A stretch of 36,361 nt of DNA from Clostridia bacterium (lineage in GTDB: Bacteria; Bacillota; Clostridia; Christensenellales; Pumilibacteraceae), in NCBI GenBank assembly GCA_017623455.1, contig JAGAPA010000093.1:1-36361 (forward strand), read 5' to 3'. Every line of letters starts with the position of its first letter. The stretch's first letter is position 1. Positions 22,630-30,496 of the stretch are shown piece by piece. The translations under genes were made by a program, and so were the position numbers. The notes below the pieces were generated by a model. It was not told where the DNA came from. It did not search any database and saw only the letters and a list, made by a program, of their open reading frames with translations.

Positions 22630-23292
22630 TTAGAGCTCTACCTTGTAGCCAAGCCCACGTAAAGTTATTATTTTATCTCTGTACCTGCCAAGCGATGAAC
22701 GCAACATCTTAACGTGCGTATCAACCGTTCTGTCATCTCCGTAAAAATCGTAACCCCAAACGTTGCTAAGCAATTTTTCTCTCGATATTGCAATTCCGTT
22801 GTTTTCCACAAGATAGAACAAAAGCTCGTACTCTTTGGGAGTCATATCCACTTTTTTGCCGTCAACGTACACACTGCGACCTGCCATATCGATCTCCAGA
22901 CCGTCACTCTTTATAATTTCCTTCTTGGGCGAACCGCTACGCTTAAGTACCGCTTGCACTCTTGCAATAAGCTCTTTGGGCGAGAAAGGCTTTGTTACGT
23001 AGTCGTCCACGCCAATCTCAAACCCGAACAGTTTATCATACTCCTCAACACGTGCAGAAAGCATAATAACGGGGGTGGACGCGTTTTTTCTCAGCTCTTT
23101 TACGGCGCTATAACCGTCAAGCTTAGGCATCATAACGTCCATAATAACAAGATCGTACTTGGTCTCTTTGCATTTTATAACGGCTTCCATACCGTCTTTT
23201 GCTTCGTCGGTTTCAAAACCCGAAAACTCAGCGTATTCTTTTATAACGGCTCTGATTTTCTCTTCGTCGTCTACAATAAGCAATTTTGCCAT
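22630..23292 (-). CDS. OmpR/PhoB-family response regulator
   Basis: A 220-aa regulator. The receiver domain has Asp8/Asp9 (V-D-D-E), phospho-acceptor Asp52 in I-M-D-V-M-M-P, the conserved Ser/Thr in V-I-M-L-S-A, and Lys101 in V-T-K-P-F-S-P. The C-terminal winged-helix DNA-binding domain contains M-T-P-K-E-Y-E-L-L-F-Y-L and ends with the D-R-T-V-D-T-H-V-K-M-L-R recognition region and L-G-Y-K-V-E-L. An AAGGAG site precedes the start by 9 bases. It leads the histidine kinase gene. A promoter lies about 110 bases upstream, giving a moderately long leader that could house regulation. Confidence 0.96.
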   Translation of the reverse strand: MAKLLIVDDEEKIRAVIKEYAEFSGFETDEAKDGMEAVIKCKETKYDLVIMDVMMPKLDGYSAVKELRKNASTPVIMLSARVEEYDKLFGFEIGVDDYVTKPFSPKELIARVQAVLKRSGSPKKEIIKSDGLEIDMAGRSVYVDGKKVDMTPKEYELLFYLVENNGIAISREKLLSNVWGYDFYGDDRTVDTHVKMLRSSLGRYRDKIITLRGLGYKVEL

Positions 23293-23404
23293 AACGTAAT
23301 TCTCCTTATAATTTTATCTTTCGTATACGTATTTTAGCAACGCGCGGTAAAAATACAATATACGAAGAGTGAAAATCAAGTGAAATAACAGATTTTCCAA
23401 TATA

Positions 23405-23434
23405 AGTATACCTTATTTTGGCAAGGATTGTCAA
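23405..23434 (-). promoter_or_regulatory. Promoter of the two-component operon
   Basis: Minus-strand TTGACA (23429-23434), 18 bp, TATACT (23405-23410). It lies back to back with the aldo/keto reductase promoter at 23453. Confidence 0.72.
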
Positions 23435-23452
23435 TATGCTGTATTTTATTCG

Positions 23453-23481
23453 TTGCAAAATTTTCAGGATTGTGTTACAAT
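23453..23481 (+). promoter_or_regulatory. Promoter of the aldo/keto reductase gene
   Basis: TTGCAA (23453-23458), 17 bp, TACAAT (23476-23481), followed by an AAGGAG site and the ATG at 23503. Confidence 0.7.
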
Positions 23482-23502
23482 ATAAACTAAGGAGAACGTT
23501 TT

Positions 23503-24336
23503 ATGGAATATTTTGAGATAAAGGGAAGACAAGTTCAGGCTATTGCATTCGGAACCTATCTTAGCTCAGGCAACGATTGTTATAATTCCGTGCGCGACGC
23601 GATTGACGTGGGATACACAAATATAGACACCGCCGCGTTTTACAAAAACGAAGACCTTGTCGGAAAAGCGGTAAGAGATAGCGGAACGGACAGAGAAAAA
23701 CTGTTTGTTACCACCAAAATCTGGAACAGCGAACAGGGTACTACGCTTTCTCAAAAGTCCATAGAAAACTCATTAAAGCTATTGGATATTGATTATATCG
23801 ACCTCGTTCTTATTCATTGGCCAATTCCCGTAGGACATAACCACGATTACCAAATTTTGAACAAAGAGACGTTTGAGGTTATGGCAAAGTACCGCGAAAA
23901 GGGGCTTGTAAAACATTTGGGCGTAAGCAACTTTATGGTAGACCATCTCGACCAGATTGAACGCAACACGGGCATAAGAGCAGAGGTCAACCAAATAGAA
24001 ATGCATCCCGGTCTTATGCAAGACGAAATATGCTCGTACTGCAAAGAGCGCGGAATACTCGTACAAGCCTGGCGCCCGTTAATGCGCGGAAACTGCGCGT
24101 CCTTTGCTCCGCTTTGTGAGCTTGGTGAAAAATATGGAAAAACGCCTTCTCAAGTTGCACTTCGTTCAATATATCAGAAGGGCGTTATGCCTATTCCAAA
24201 ATCGGTTCACAGATCAAGAATAGAGGAAAACTTCGACGTTTTCGATTTTAGACTTTCAGATGACGACATGAAAATTATAGAAGGTATGGACGAATACCGA
24301 TGCGGATCGCATCCGTTACGTCTTACCAGAACTTAG
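23503..24336 (+). CDS. Aldo/keto reductase
   Basis: A 277-aa NADPH-dependent oxidoreductase with a TIM barrel. The catalytic tetrad is present: Asp42 and Tyr47 in I-D-T-A-A-F-Y-K-N-E, Lys72 in F-V-T-T-K-I-W, and His105 in L-V-L-I-H-W-P. The cofactor site near the C-terminus is I-P-K-S-V-H-R-S-R-I-E-E-N. The Y-x-N-E motif (Tyr-Lys-Asn-Glu) is the bacterial variety like the AKR5 group. Length is typical. The substrate (sugar or aldehyde) is unspecified by sequence. It begins a plus-strand unit with a TPR-like gene 11 bases after its stop; the first gene has AAGGAG as its ribosome binding site. Confidence 0.94.
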   Translation: MEYFEIKGRQVQAIAFGTYLSSGNDCYNSVRDAIDVGYTNIDTAAFYKNEDLVGKAVRDSGTDREKLFVTTKIWNSEQGTTLSQKSIENSLKLLDIDYIDLVLIHWPIPVGHNHDYQILNKETFEVMAKYREKGLVKHLGVSNFMVDHLDQIERNTGIRAEVNQIEMHPGLMQDEICSYCKERGILVQAWRPLMRGNCASFAPLCELGEKYGKTPSQVALRSIYQKGVMPIPKSVHRSRIEENFDVFDFRLSDDDMKIIEGMDEYRCGSHPLRLTRT

Positions 24337-24347
24337 GGAGATAATTT

Positions 24348-25430
24348 ATGGATCTTAAAGAAAATAAATTTTATGAAAATACGGACAAAAAAGAAGTAAG
24401 TATGTACGAGGGTTTGAGCAACCTCATCCGCAAATCGTATTTTGCGGTAGATAGAAGTAACCTCAGCGTCAACGAAAAACGCAATCTGCTCTTTTCGCTC
24501 TACTCTTTCAGATGCCTTTTTGACAACAAAGAACTGTACCGTATATCTAACATATTGCTTGAATACGGCTGTTCTTTCATTTGCTCATCGGCTTATAAAA
24601 ACGAAAAGGGCGTTTATGAAATAACGGATAAAAACGGTAAAAAGCATTATAAATTCGATGCCGGCTCCCCTATTTTTATAAAGCTGTTAAAAGAGAGAAA
24701 GCTTAACAAATTTGCTTCCATTCCGCAAAAGCTTACACTATTTGAAATGGTATACGCTTGCATCACGCTGAACAGCGCAACCAACGCGCTGAGAGCTTTG
24801 TGGTACTCTTACTTCCCATACGTTTTCCTCGTTGCTCCCACAGAGCACGATTTGTACGACAGAATAAAGGAAATTCTTTGCACCGATAAGGTTTTTTCTT
24901 GCGTTATAAATACGGAAGAGGGGGATAATATTTACGTGGACGAGGAAGATATCCGTGAAGATAATCCCATCTTAAAGGACTGGTACGCACCCTTTATCGC
25001 TTACCGCAGAGAAAAACCCGACGGAACCGCAAGATATAACGAAAGATTGCTTGCCATCATGAAAACAGGTGATTTTAGAAAAGTTATGGAGTTGTCCGAT
25101 CTTTTCCTTGCGGCATACCCCGACGACGAGGACCTGCTTATAAACAACGTTACTGCACGCCTCGCGCTCTGCGCAAGCGCTGAAGGTAAGGAACGAGAAC
25201 AACTGCTCAAACTCAACCTTTCCGTTATAAACGACGCTCTCGCCTCTACCGTGGACAACCAAGCATCCTTCCTCTACTTTTCGGGCATGACTAAGCTTGG
25301 TCTTCAAGATCTGGACGGCGCGGAAAAGGATTTTGAAGCAACGCTTAAAGCAGACCCAAGCTATGATAACGCGCTTAAGATGCTTATGGGTATGAAAAAC
25401 GCCGAAAACCTCAATCAAAAAAGCGAATAA
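24348..25430 (+). CDS. Unrecognised protein with C-terminal TPR-like repeat
   Basis: A 360-aa cytoplasmic protein not assigned to a family. The first 230 residues are mixed alpha/beta without a motif I can name. Residues about 230-340 are helical with a TPR-like pattern: D-F-R-K-V-M-E-L-S-D-L-F-L-A-A-Y-P-D-D-E-D, and later A-S-F-L-Y-F-S-G-M-T and L-D-G-A-E-K-D-F-E-A-T-L-K-A-D-P-S-Y, a near-consensus TPR (A/L-x3-A at the right spacing). TPR domains mediate protein contacts. It follows the aldo/keto reductase by 11 bases with an AGGGAG site. A terminator ends the unit. The N-terminal region could be a novel domain. Confidence 0.82.
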   Translation: MDLKENKFYENTDKKEVSMYEGLSNLIRKSYFAVDRSNLSVNEKRNLLFSLYSFRCLFDNKELYRISNILLEYGCSFICSSAYKNEKGVYEITDKNGKKHYKFDAGSPIFIKLLKERKLNKFASIPQKLTLFEMVYACITLNSATNALRALWYSYFPYVFLVAPTEHDLYDRIKEILCTDKVFSCVINTEEGDNIYVDEEDIREDNPILKDWYAPFIAYRREKPDGTARYNERLLAIMKTGDFRKVMELSDLFLAAYPDDEDLLINNVTARLALCASAEGKEREQLLKLNLSVINDALASTVDNQASFLYFSGMTKLGLQDLDGAEKDFEATLKADPSYDNALKMLMGMKNAENLNQKSE

Positions 25431-25437
25431 TAAAAAC

Positions 25438-25478
25438 AGACAGAACAAAGTAAAATGCTTCGTTCTGTCTTTATTTTT
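25438..25478 (+). terminator. Terminator of the reductase-TPR unit
   Basis: AGACAGAAC (25438-25446) pairs with GTTCTGTCT (25462-25470), extended inward by AAG/CTT around a small mismatch and followed by TTATTTTTT. Confidence 0.85.
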
Positions 25479-25484
25479 TCAAAT

Positions 25485-25571
25485 CATACATGTCCCTAAA
25501 AATTGTCGCACCCTCTGTTCTTTGGGGTTTGCCTTAACGGATTAGCTCATATTGAGAGTGCGTCTGCGCAC
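25485..25571. repeat. Structured intergenic repeat, unit 1
   Basis: An 87-bp unit. Conserved parts on the plus strand: TCGCACCC...GTTCTTT...TTAACGG...ATATTGAGAGTGCG, ending GTGCG-TCTG-CGCAC. The ending is a perfect 5-bp hairpin, and GCACCCTC can pair with GAGAGTGC across the unit. It is the first of three tandem copies filling most of the 326 bases between the TPR gene and trkH. Confidence 0.85.
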
Positions 25572-25669
25572 CATACGTATCCATCAAAACATAACATATA
25601 TGTTGCACCCTCTGTTCTTTGTGGGTTTGCCTTAACGGAATAACATATATTGGGAGTGCGTCTGCGCAC
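25572..25669. repeat. Structured intergenic repeat, unit 2
   Basis: A 98-bp unit, the most divergent of the three. It shares the GCACCCTCTGTTCTTT block, TTAACGG and the terminal GTGCG/CGCAC hairpin, but has ATATATG in place of the TTGTCG-side sequence and ATATTGGGAG in place of ATATTGAGAG. Its end most resembles the distant copy at 35574-35597. Confidence 0.85.
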
Positions 25670-25757
25670 CATACATGTCCCTAAAAATTGTCGCACCCAC
25701 TGTTCTTTATGGGTATGTCTTAACGGAATAACTCATATTGAGAGTGCGTCTGCGCAC
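25670..25757. repeat. Structured intergenic repeat, unit 3
   Basis: An 88-bp unit sharing the CATACATGTCCCTAAAAATT lead-in with unit 1. The unit ends at the first base of the trkH stop codon, so trkH transcripts run straight into all three repeats. Confidence 0.85.
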
Positions 25758-27205
25758 TATTTCTTGATCCAAGTATTTGGAGAAAGCGCAAGCAACAACG
25801 GATAGATTTCAAGTCTGCCTAAAAGCATTGCAAAAGAAAGCACTATTTTGGCAAAGGGAGAATAACCGACAAAAGAGCCCATAGGACCAACGGCACCAAA
25901 TCCGGGACCTATATTGTTAAAGCAAGCAGCAACCGCCGTAAAATCGGTTTCAAACCCATACGTCGTATCAAAGCTTACCAATAAAAAGGTTGCAACGAAT
26001 ACCACGATATAGATAGTAAAGTACGACTGAACGCCCGATATCGTTGCTTCATCCAATCTTTTACCCTCAAACTTAACTATGTTTGCGCTTCTTGGATGCA
26101 AAACTCTCTTAAACTCGTTTCCTACTTTTTTGAGCAGGATTACTACTCTGGACATCTTAAGTCCGCCCGCGGTTGAGCCGGCACAAGCGCCCGTAAACAT
26201 CAATACTATCAACACAGCTTTTGCGGCGCTATTCCATAAATTAAAGTCTGTCGTTGAAAATCCCGTGGTTGTCATTATTGACGAAACTTGGAACACCGAC
26301 ATACGCAATGCTTCCTCAAATCCCGAATACATCGGAAAAATGTTTATACAAACTATAATTACGGACGCAAGGAAGATTAAAACGTAAGTTTTAAGCTCGG
26401 TACTGTTAAGTACAGACTTAAACCTGCGAAGCAACAACAGATAATAGAGGTTAAAGTTTATACCGAACAGTAGCATAAAGATTGCTATTACCCACTGAAG
26501 ATAAGCGTTATAACCACCTATACTGTTCGCTTTTACTCCAAAACCTCCCGTTCCTGCCGTTCCAAACGCATGCACTATGCTGTCAAAAACCGGCATACCA
26601 CCGCACAAAAGCATTATTATTAGCACGACGGTCATAACTATATAGATAATATACAGAATTTTCGCTGTTTCATTCGCCTTGGGAACAAGCTTATCTACAG
26701 AATGTCCCGGCATTTCTGCACGCATAATATGAATTGATCTGTCCGTGGCTTTAGGCGTTATTGCCATAACGAATACAAGCACGCCCATACCGCCTATCCA
26801 ATGCGAAAAGCTACGCCAGAACAGCAATCCGTGGCTCATCTCTTCCACGCTTGTAAGAATAGAAGCTCCCGTAGTGGTAAAGCCGGACACTACTTCAAAA
26901 ACAGCATCCACGTACGAGGGGATTTCTCCGCTTAAGGTGAACGGAACCGCGCCCGTAAGAGATACGGCAATCCAAGCAAAAGACACTATAATCAAGCCCT
27001 CTTTTGCAAACATCACGTTTGTTTTAGGCTTGCAAGTAAGAATTAACAACAAGCCCGTTAAAAATGATATGCCTGCCGTTATCAGAAACGCCCATGCCGG
27101 AGCAATTTCAAGATAAATTACCGACACAATAAGTGGTATTAAGAGCAAGGCTGCCAGTATCACCAGAACCTTTCCCATTGTATTGAAAATCAGTCTGTAA
27201 TTCAT
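25757..27205 (-). CDS. trkH: Potassium uptake channel subunit TrkH
   Basis: A 482-aa member of the Trk/Ktr/HKT superfamily, a K-translocating subunit with four M1-P-M2 repeats. P-loop-like glycine filters are visible, for example F-T-T-T-G-A-S near residue 110, T-A-G-T-G-G-F-G near 221, T-T-T-G-F-S-T-T near 315, and F-N-N-I-G-P-G-F-G near 440, each supplying a selectivity-filter Gly. A C-terminal W-I-K-K tail follows G-R-L-E-I-Y-P-L-L. It starts 9 bases after trkA on the same strand, and the pair forms an uptake complex with TrkA as the gating ring. Its ribosome binding site is weak (AGGGG). Its stop runs directly into the structured repeats. Confidence 0.95.
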   Translation of the reverse strand: MNYRLIFNTMGKVLVILAALLLIPLIVSVIYLEIAPAWAFLITAGISFLTGLLLILTCKPKTNVMFAKEGLIIVSFAWIAVSLTGAVPFTLSGEIPSYVDAVFEVVSGFTTTGASILTSVEEMSHGLLFWRSFSHWIGGMGVLVFVMAITPKATDRSIHIMRAEMPGHSVDKLVPKANETAKILYIIYIVMTVVLIIMLLCGGMPVFDSIVHAFGTAGTGGFGVKANSIGGYNAYLQWVIAIFMLLFGINFNLYYLLLLRRFKSVLNSTELKTYVLIFLASVIIVCINIFPMYSGFEEALRMSVFQVSSIMTTTGFSTTDFNLWNSAAKAVLIVLMFTGACAGSTAGGLKMSRVVILLKKVGNEFKRVLHPRSANIVKFEGKRLDEATISGVQSYFTIYIVVFVATFLLVSFDTTYGFETDFTAVAACFNNIGPGFGAVGPMGSFVGYSPFAKIVLSFAMLLGRLEIYPLLLALSPNTWIKK

Positions 27206-27214
27206 ACGCTACCC

Positions 27215-28579
27215 CTATTCTAACATGTCGGAAATATCATCCGTTCCGAGATTAGAAGATATTACGATAACTCTGTCGTCTGCAAGAATAACGTCGTCGC
27301 CTGTGGGAATAATGGACTTGTTATTTCTGACAATTCCTGCCAAAAGCGCGTTCTTCTTGAATTTTACGTCCTTTAACGGCACGCCTATATACTTAAAGTC
27401 GGACATTACGGTAAACTCTATTGCCTCCGCATTTCCGTCCATAAGCGAATACAACGTTTCCACCTTGCTTCCCGACGCGCTTTGAAGCGCTCTTGCATAT
27501 CGAGCAATAATATCAGCCATTATAGTTTTGGAGGTGATAACGGTATCCACACCCAATTTTTGAGCGATTGCGCTAAGCTCCGAACGGTTGACTTTACTTA
27601 TAATCTTGGGTACGTTTTGCGACATTGCGTATACGGAAATAAGAATGTTCTGTTCGTCCATACCCGTAAGAGCCACGAACGCATCCGCCGTATTTATACC
27701 CTCTTCGCTGAGAAGCTCCTGACTCATCGCATCGCCGTGAATAACGGTTACACCGCTTCCCACAAGCTCGCAAATATCCTCACACCGAGCTTCTTCCTTT
27801 TCGATAATCTTGGTGCTTATTCTGCTTTTTGTAAGCATGGAAGCAAGACTTACGGACGTCATGCCTCCGCCCAGTATTATAACGCTCTTTATCGGCTTTT
27901 GCTCAACGCCCAAAAGTTTGAAGAGCTTGGGAATATCGGGCTCGGAAGCAATAAGACCAATCTTATCTCCGCTCCTTAATGTAAAGTCGCCCTTGGGGAT
28001 ATAAGTCTCGCCGTTTCTGCTTACTGCGCAGATAAGGAACTTGATTTTGGCTTGCTTTCTTATTTCGCTTACCGTCTTACCCTCAAGCGCGCTCACGTTT
28101 TTGAGCTGAAGCTCTATCATCTCAAAGCCTTTACTGCTAAAAATTTCCACCTTGCTTGCAAGAGGAAGCTTTATTATGTTATAAATAGCCTGCGCGGTAA
28201 GGTGTTCGGGATTGATCGCCATAGAAAGACCTAAGCCCTTAATCATAAACGAAAGGCTCTCCTGTGTCGTGTTTTCCGAGTTACGTATGCGCGCAACCGT
28301 GTGCTTTGCTCCCATTCTCTTTGCCGCAAAGCACGACAGCATATTAAGTTCATCCGAACCTGTTACCGCAATAAAAAGATCGGCTTTGTGCGCGCCGGCT
28401 TCCATAAGCTGTCCATACTCGGTTCCGTTTGCACACAACCCCATTACGTCATAGGCATTGGTAATGCTTTCTATTACCGCAGGATTGTTGTCCATAGCAA
28501 GAACGTCGTGCTTTTCTGCCACAAGTCTTTGTATGATCGCCTTTCCTATTTTTCCGCATCCGACTACTACAATACGCAT
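27215..28579 (-). CDS. trkA: TrkA, regulatory subunit of the potassium transporter
   Basis: A 454-aa two-RCK-domain TrkA. The N-terminal RCK has the Rossmann motif V-V-V-G-C-G-K-I-G-K (about 4-13) for NAD/ATP, with a TrkA-C domain near 140-210 (L-R-S-G-D-K-I-G-L-I). The second RCK repeats it at I-I-L-G-G-G-M-T-S-V (around 230-240), with a second C domain ending I-L-A-D-D-R-V-I-V-I. It sits peripherally on the membrane and gates TrkH. AAGGAG lies 8 bases upstream. It heads the trkA-trkH operon behind a promoter whose -10 box sits inside a 20-bp palindrome, so binding by a regulator may block transcription. Confidence 0.95.
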   Translation of the reverse strand: MRIVVVGCGKIGKAIIQRLVAEKHDVLAMDNNPAVIESITNAYDVMGLCANGTEYGQLMEAGAHKADLFIAVTGSDELNMLSCFAAKRMGAKHTVARIRNSENTTQESLSFMIKGLGLSMAINPEHLTAQAIYNIIKLPLASKVEIFSSKGFEMIELQLKNVSALEGKTVSEIRKQAKIKFLICAVSRNGETYIPKGDFTLRSGDKIGLIASEPDIPKLFKLLGVEQKPIKSVIILGGGMTSVSLASMLTKSRISTKIIEKEEARCEDICELVGSGVTVIHGDAMSQELLSEEGINTADAFVALTGMDEQNILISVYAMSQNVPKIISKVNRSELSAIAQKLGVDTVITSKTIMADIIARYARALQSASGSKVETLYSLMDGNAEAIEFTVMSDFKYIGVPLKDVKFKKNALLAGIVRNNKSIIPTGDDVILADDRVIVISSNLGTDDISDMLE

Positions 28580-28612
28580 ATACTTCTCCTTGTTCCACCG
28601 TTTTTATTACGC

Positions 28613-28651
28613 GTGGTATAATATTATACCACATTATAGCAATCAAGTCAA
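28613..28651 (-). promoter_or_regulatory. trk promoter with 20-bp perfect palindrome operator
   Basis: Minus-strand TTGACT (28646-28651), 17 bp, TATAAT (28623-28628). The -10 box lies in the perfect palindrome at 28613-28632 (arms GTGGTATAAT and ATTATACCAC). No T-run follows, so this is more likely an operator than a terminator. Confidence 0.7.
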
Positions 28652-28747
28652 GGTCTGTAAAAAAAATTTGAACGTTAATTACTGTTAGCAAAACCGAGCT
28701 AAAAGGTTAACTTCGTTTCGCTCCCCTAATACGGAACTTTTGTGTGT

Positions 28748-29347
28748 TTATTGATTGTCTTCCGCAAAACGGTATTTATGCTTATCTTCTTCCGTGATGG
28801 GACGTAAAACCTTACACGGCACACCCACAGCAACAACTGAGGGCGGAATATCCTTTGTAACTACGCTTCCCGCACCTATTACGGCATTGTCGCCTATTGT
28901 AACACCGCCAAGAACGGTAACGGACGCACCTATCCACACGTTATTGCCCACCTTTATTGGAAGCGCAACCTCCAGCCCCTCGTTACGCTGAGAAGCGTCC
29001 GGCGCATGCTCGGCTGTCGTAAAGGTGCAATTCGGTGCTATAAACACGTGATCGCCAAACGTAACCTTACCCCCGTCCAGTATATGGCAGTTATGATTGG
29101 CAAAAAAGTAGTCGCCCACCTCCGTGTTATATCCGTAATCGCACCAAAACGGTGTGTTTACGTACACGTCCTTACCCATCTTACCTAATATCTTTTTCAG
29201 AACAGATGTTTGTTTTTTACGGTTTGACGGCTTGATTGCGTTAAACTTATGGCATAAATCGTTGCATTTTGCAATCTCTTTCAAAATTTCTCCGTCATAG
29301 TTTGCGTTATACAAAAATCCCTTATCCCGTTTTTCCTTTTCCGTCAT
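28748..29347 (-). CDS. Maltose/galactoside O-acetyltransferase (left-handed beta-helix)
   Basis: A 199-aa sugar acetyltransferase of the LbH-MAT/GAT type using acetyl-CoA. The N-terminal cap is followed by hexapeptide repeats (V-G-D-Y-F-F-A-N-H, V-T-F-G-D-H-V-F-I-A-P-N-C). The catalytic His114 is in T-A-E-H-A-P-D. The C-terminal coil is V-G-N-N-V-W-I-G-A-S-V-T-V-L-G-G-V-T-I-G-D, ending V-G-V-P-C-K-V-L-R-P-I, the usual CoA-binding end. Length fits (about 185-205). It probably acetylates non-metabolisable sugars or cell-surface precursors. The monocistronic unit has its own promoter; no clear terminator is seen after it. Confidence 0.93.
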   Translation of the reverse strand: MTEKEKRDKGFLYNANYDGEILKEIAKCNDLCHKFNAIKPSNRKKQTSVLKKILGKMGKDVYVNTPFWCDYGYNTEVGDYFFANHNCHILDGGKVTFGDHVFIAPNCTFTTAEHAPDASQRNEGLEVALPIKVGNNVWIGASVTVLGGVTIGDNAVIGAGSVVTKDIPPSVVAVGVPCKVLRPITEEDKHKYRFAEDNQ

Positions 29348-29379
29348 ACCAACACCTCAGCTTTTTATTTGTCATCTAT

Positions 29380-29409
29380 ATTATACACCATTTAAGATAA
29401 ACTTTGCAA
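29380..29409 (-). promoter_or_regulatory. Promoter of the acetyltransferase gene
   Basis: Minus-strand TTGCAA (29404-29409), 18 bp, TATAAT (29380-29385). Confidence 0.72.
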
Positions 29410-29463
29410 TCAAAAAGCAAGCAAATTAAATTTCCGCAACCCATCTTAAACGATTGTTGCATA

Positions 29464-29498
29464 AAAAAAGATTGCATCCTTGTGATACAATCCTTTTT
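29464..29498. terminator. Terminator after the DUF4304-like gene
   Basis: GATTGCATC pairs with GATACAATC (one mismatch) with T-runs on both strands. On the minus strand it ends the 29589-30284 transcript. Confidence 0.75.
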
Positions 29499-29506
29499 GC
29501 TTGCGA

Positions 29507-29552
29507 AAGAACGACTAAAAGGTGCGTAAATGCAGGTAAGAACGACTAAAAG
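29507..29552. repeat. 15-bp direct repeat, two copies
   Basis: AAGAACGACTAAAAG occurs at 29507-29521 and 29538-29552 (31-bp period) just after the DUF4304-like gene. It is probably a local slippage product or a binding-site pair; no function is seen. Confidence 0.6.
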
Positions 29553-29588
29553 TACACCAATAGTAATGCTCGTCAAATTTGGATTTAC

Positions 29589-30284
29589 TTAATTCAGCTT
29601 AGGTTCAATATAATTTTTTAAGGCATATTGAATTAAATTCTCAATTTGGTCTTGCGTCATCAACTGCCAATTATATATGTCGCTACCGTACATCACAACG
29701 CGCTCATAAGAATGTATTGCGTATAAATTTGATGCCTCGTGTACGGTAACATTGAAATAATACTGATCGGAGAATGCCGATTTTTGAGCATCAAAGGTAA
29801 GTGCTCTTCCATTTCCCAATTCCCTTGTCCACTTTGTCCCTTTTTTCTTGAAACCAAGCGGTTTGAGAGCACGAGCAAAATGAGCGAGAAATTCTTTTTG
29901 TCTTTCTTTTTTTACAGCAAGAATCTCTTCCTTGGCGTGATTTTTGTATTGCTCATAAAAATTTAAAATGCTTGTTTGGGCGTTGGTTTCGCTCGCATCG
30001 TCCCAAACGGAAAGTATATTTCGAACTTGGCAATCATCCATATCAGAGCCATGATTTGCAAACCATTCTTCATCTCCTGCCATGTATGCAGTAGAGGCAA
30101 ATCCGTACAATATGGTAATGCAACCTTCTTCATCATCTTCAAGGTTAATAACAAACGCTGTTTGTTCTGTTGCTTGACGAAAGAAATGCCCCGTTTTCTG
30201 TTTAGCTTCTGCAAAACCTTTCTCAAAAAGCATTTCTCTATATTGCATACATCGCCCACTTTTTGGTGAATAAGTCATTATCAT
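29589..30284 (-). CDS. Cytoplasmic protein with DUF4304-like C-terminal domain
   Basis: A 231-aa protein (or 229 if the second Met at 30278 is used; GAGG lies 4 and 10 bases before the two Mets). Residues about 130-225 resemble DUF4304 (L-K-P-L-G-F-K-K-K-G-T-K-W-T-R, then F-N-V-T-V-H-E), a family with no settled function. Residues 40-115 are acidic, with M-A-G-D-E-E-W-F and a Trp/Asp-rich L-S-V-W-D-D, and may be a separate small domain. No membrane or export signal is visible. A well-formed promoter lies just upstream, and the two tRNA genes follow further back on the same strand with their own terminator. Confidence 0.75.
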   Translation of the reverse strand: MIMTYSPKSGRCMQYREMLFEKGFAEAKQKTGHFFRQATEQTAFVINLEDDEEGCITILYGFASTAYMAGDEEWFANHGSDMDDCQVRNILSVWDDASETNAQTSILNFYEQYKNHAKEEILAVKKERQKEFLAHFARALKPLGFKKKGTKWTRELGNGRALTFDAQKSAFSDQYYFNVTVHEASNLYAIHSYERVVMYGSDIYNWQLMTQDQIENLIQYALKNYIEPKLN

Positions 30285-30329
30285 TTTACCTCTTTTTCAA
30301 CTTGCAAATTTTTATTTATCTGTGAGTTA

Positions 30330-30358
30330 ATTATAGCACACTTTTACCAATAAATCAA
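30330..30358 (-). promoter_or_regulatory. Promoter of the DUF4304-like gene
   Basis: Minus-strand TTGATT (30353-30358), 17 bp, TATAAT (30330-30335). Confidence 0.7.
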
Positions 30359-30377
30359 GGCGTAAGCCTCGGATAAC

Positions 30378-30407
30378 AAAAAGGAACTTTTGATAAACAA
30401 AAGTTCC
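30378..30407 (-). terminator. Terminator of the tRNA-Leu/tRNA-Pro transcript
   Basis: A perfect 10-bp stem, GGAACTTTTG/CAAAAGTTCC, followed on the minus strand by TTTTTG, just past tRNA-Pro. Confidence 0.85.
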
Positions 30408-30416
30408 TTTTTTGCT

Positions 30417-30492
30417 TGGTCGGAGTAACGAGACTTGAACTCATGACCTCTTGCCCCCCAGACAAGCGCGCTACCAACTGCGCTATACCCCG
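30417..30492 (-). tRNA. tRNA-Pro, anticodon GGG
   Basis: A 76-nt gene with encoded CCA. The acceptor pairs CGGGGTA with TACTCCG, the D stem is GCGC/GCGC, and the anticodon stem is CTTGT/GCAAG with loop CTGGGGG, which puts GGG at positions 34-36 (reads CCC/CCT). The T arm has GTTCAAGTC. It follows tRNA-Leu by 4 bases on the same strand. Confidence 0.93.
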
Positions 30493-30496
30493 ATAT

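Noticed and set aside
25485-25757. The three repeats as a CRISPR array
   Set aside because: Units are 87-98 bp, follow each other with no unique spacers, and no Cas genes are near.
29376-29576. Minus-strand 66-aa ORF between the acetyltransferase and DUF4304-like genes
   Set aside because: Overlaps a promoter, terminator and direct repeats, with no convincing ribosome binding site or family.
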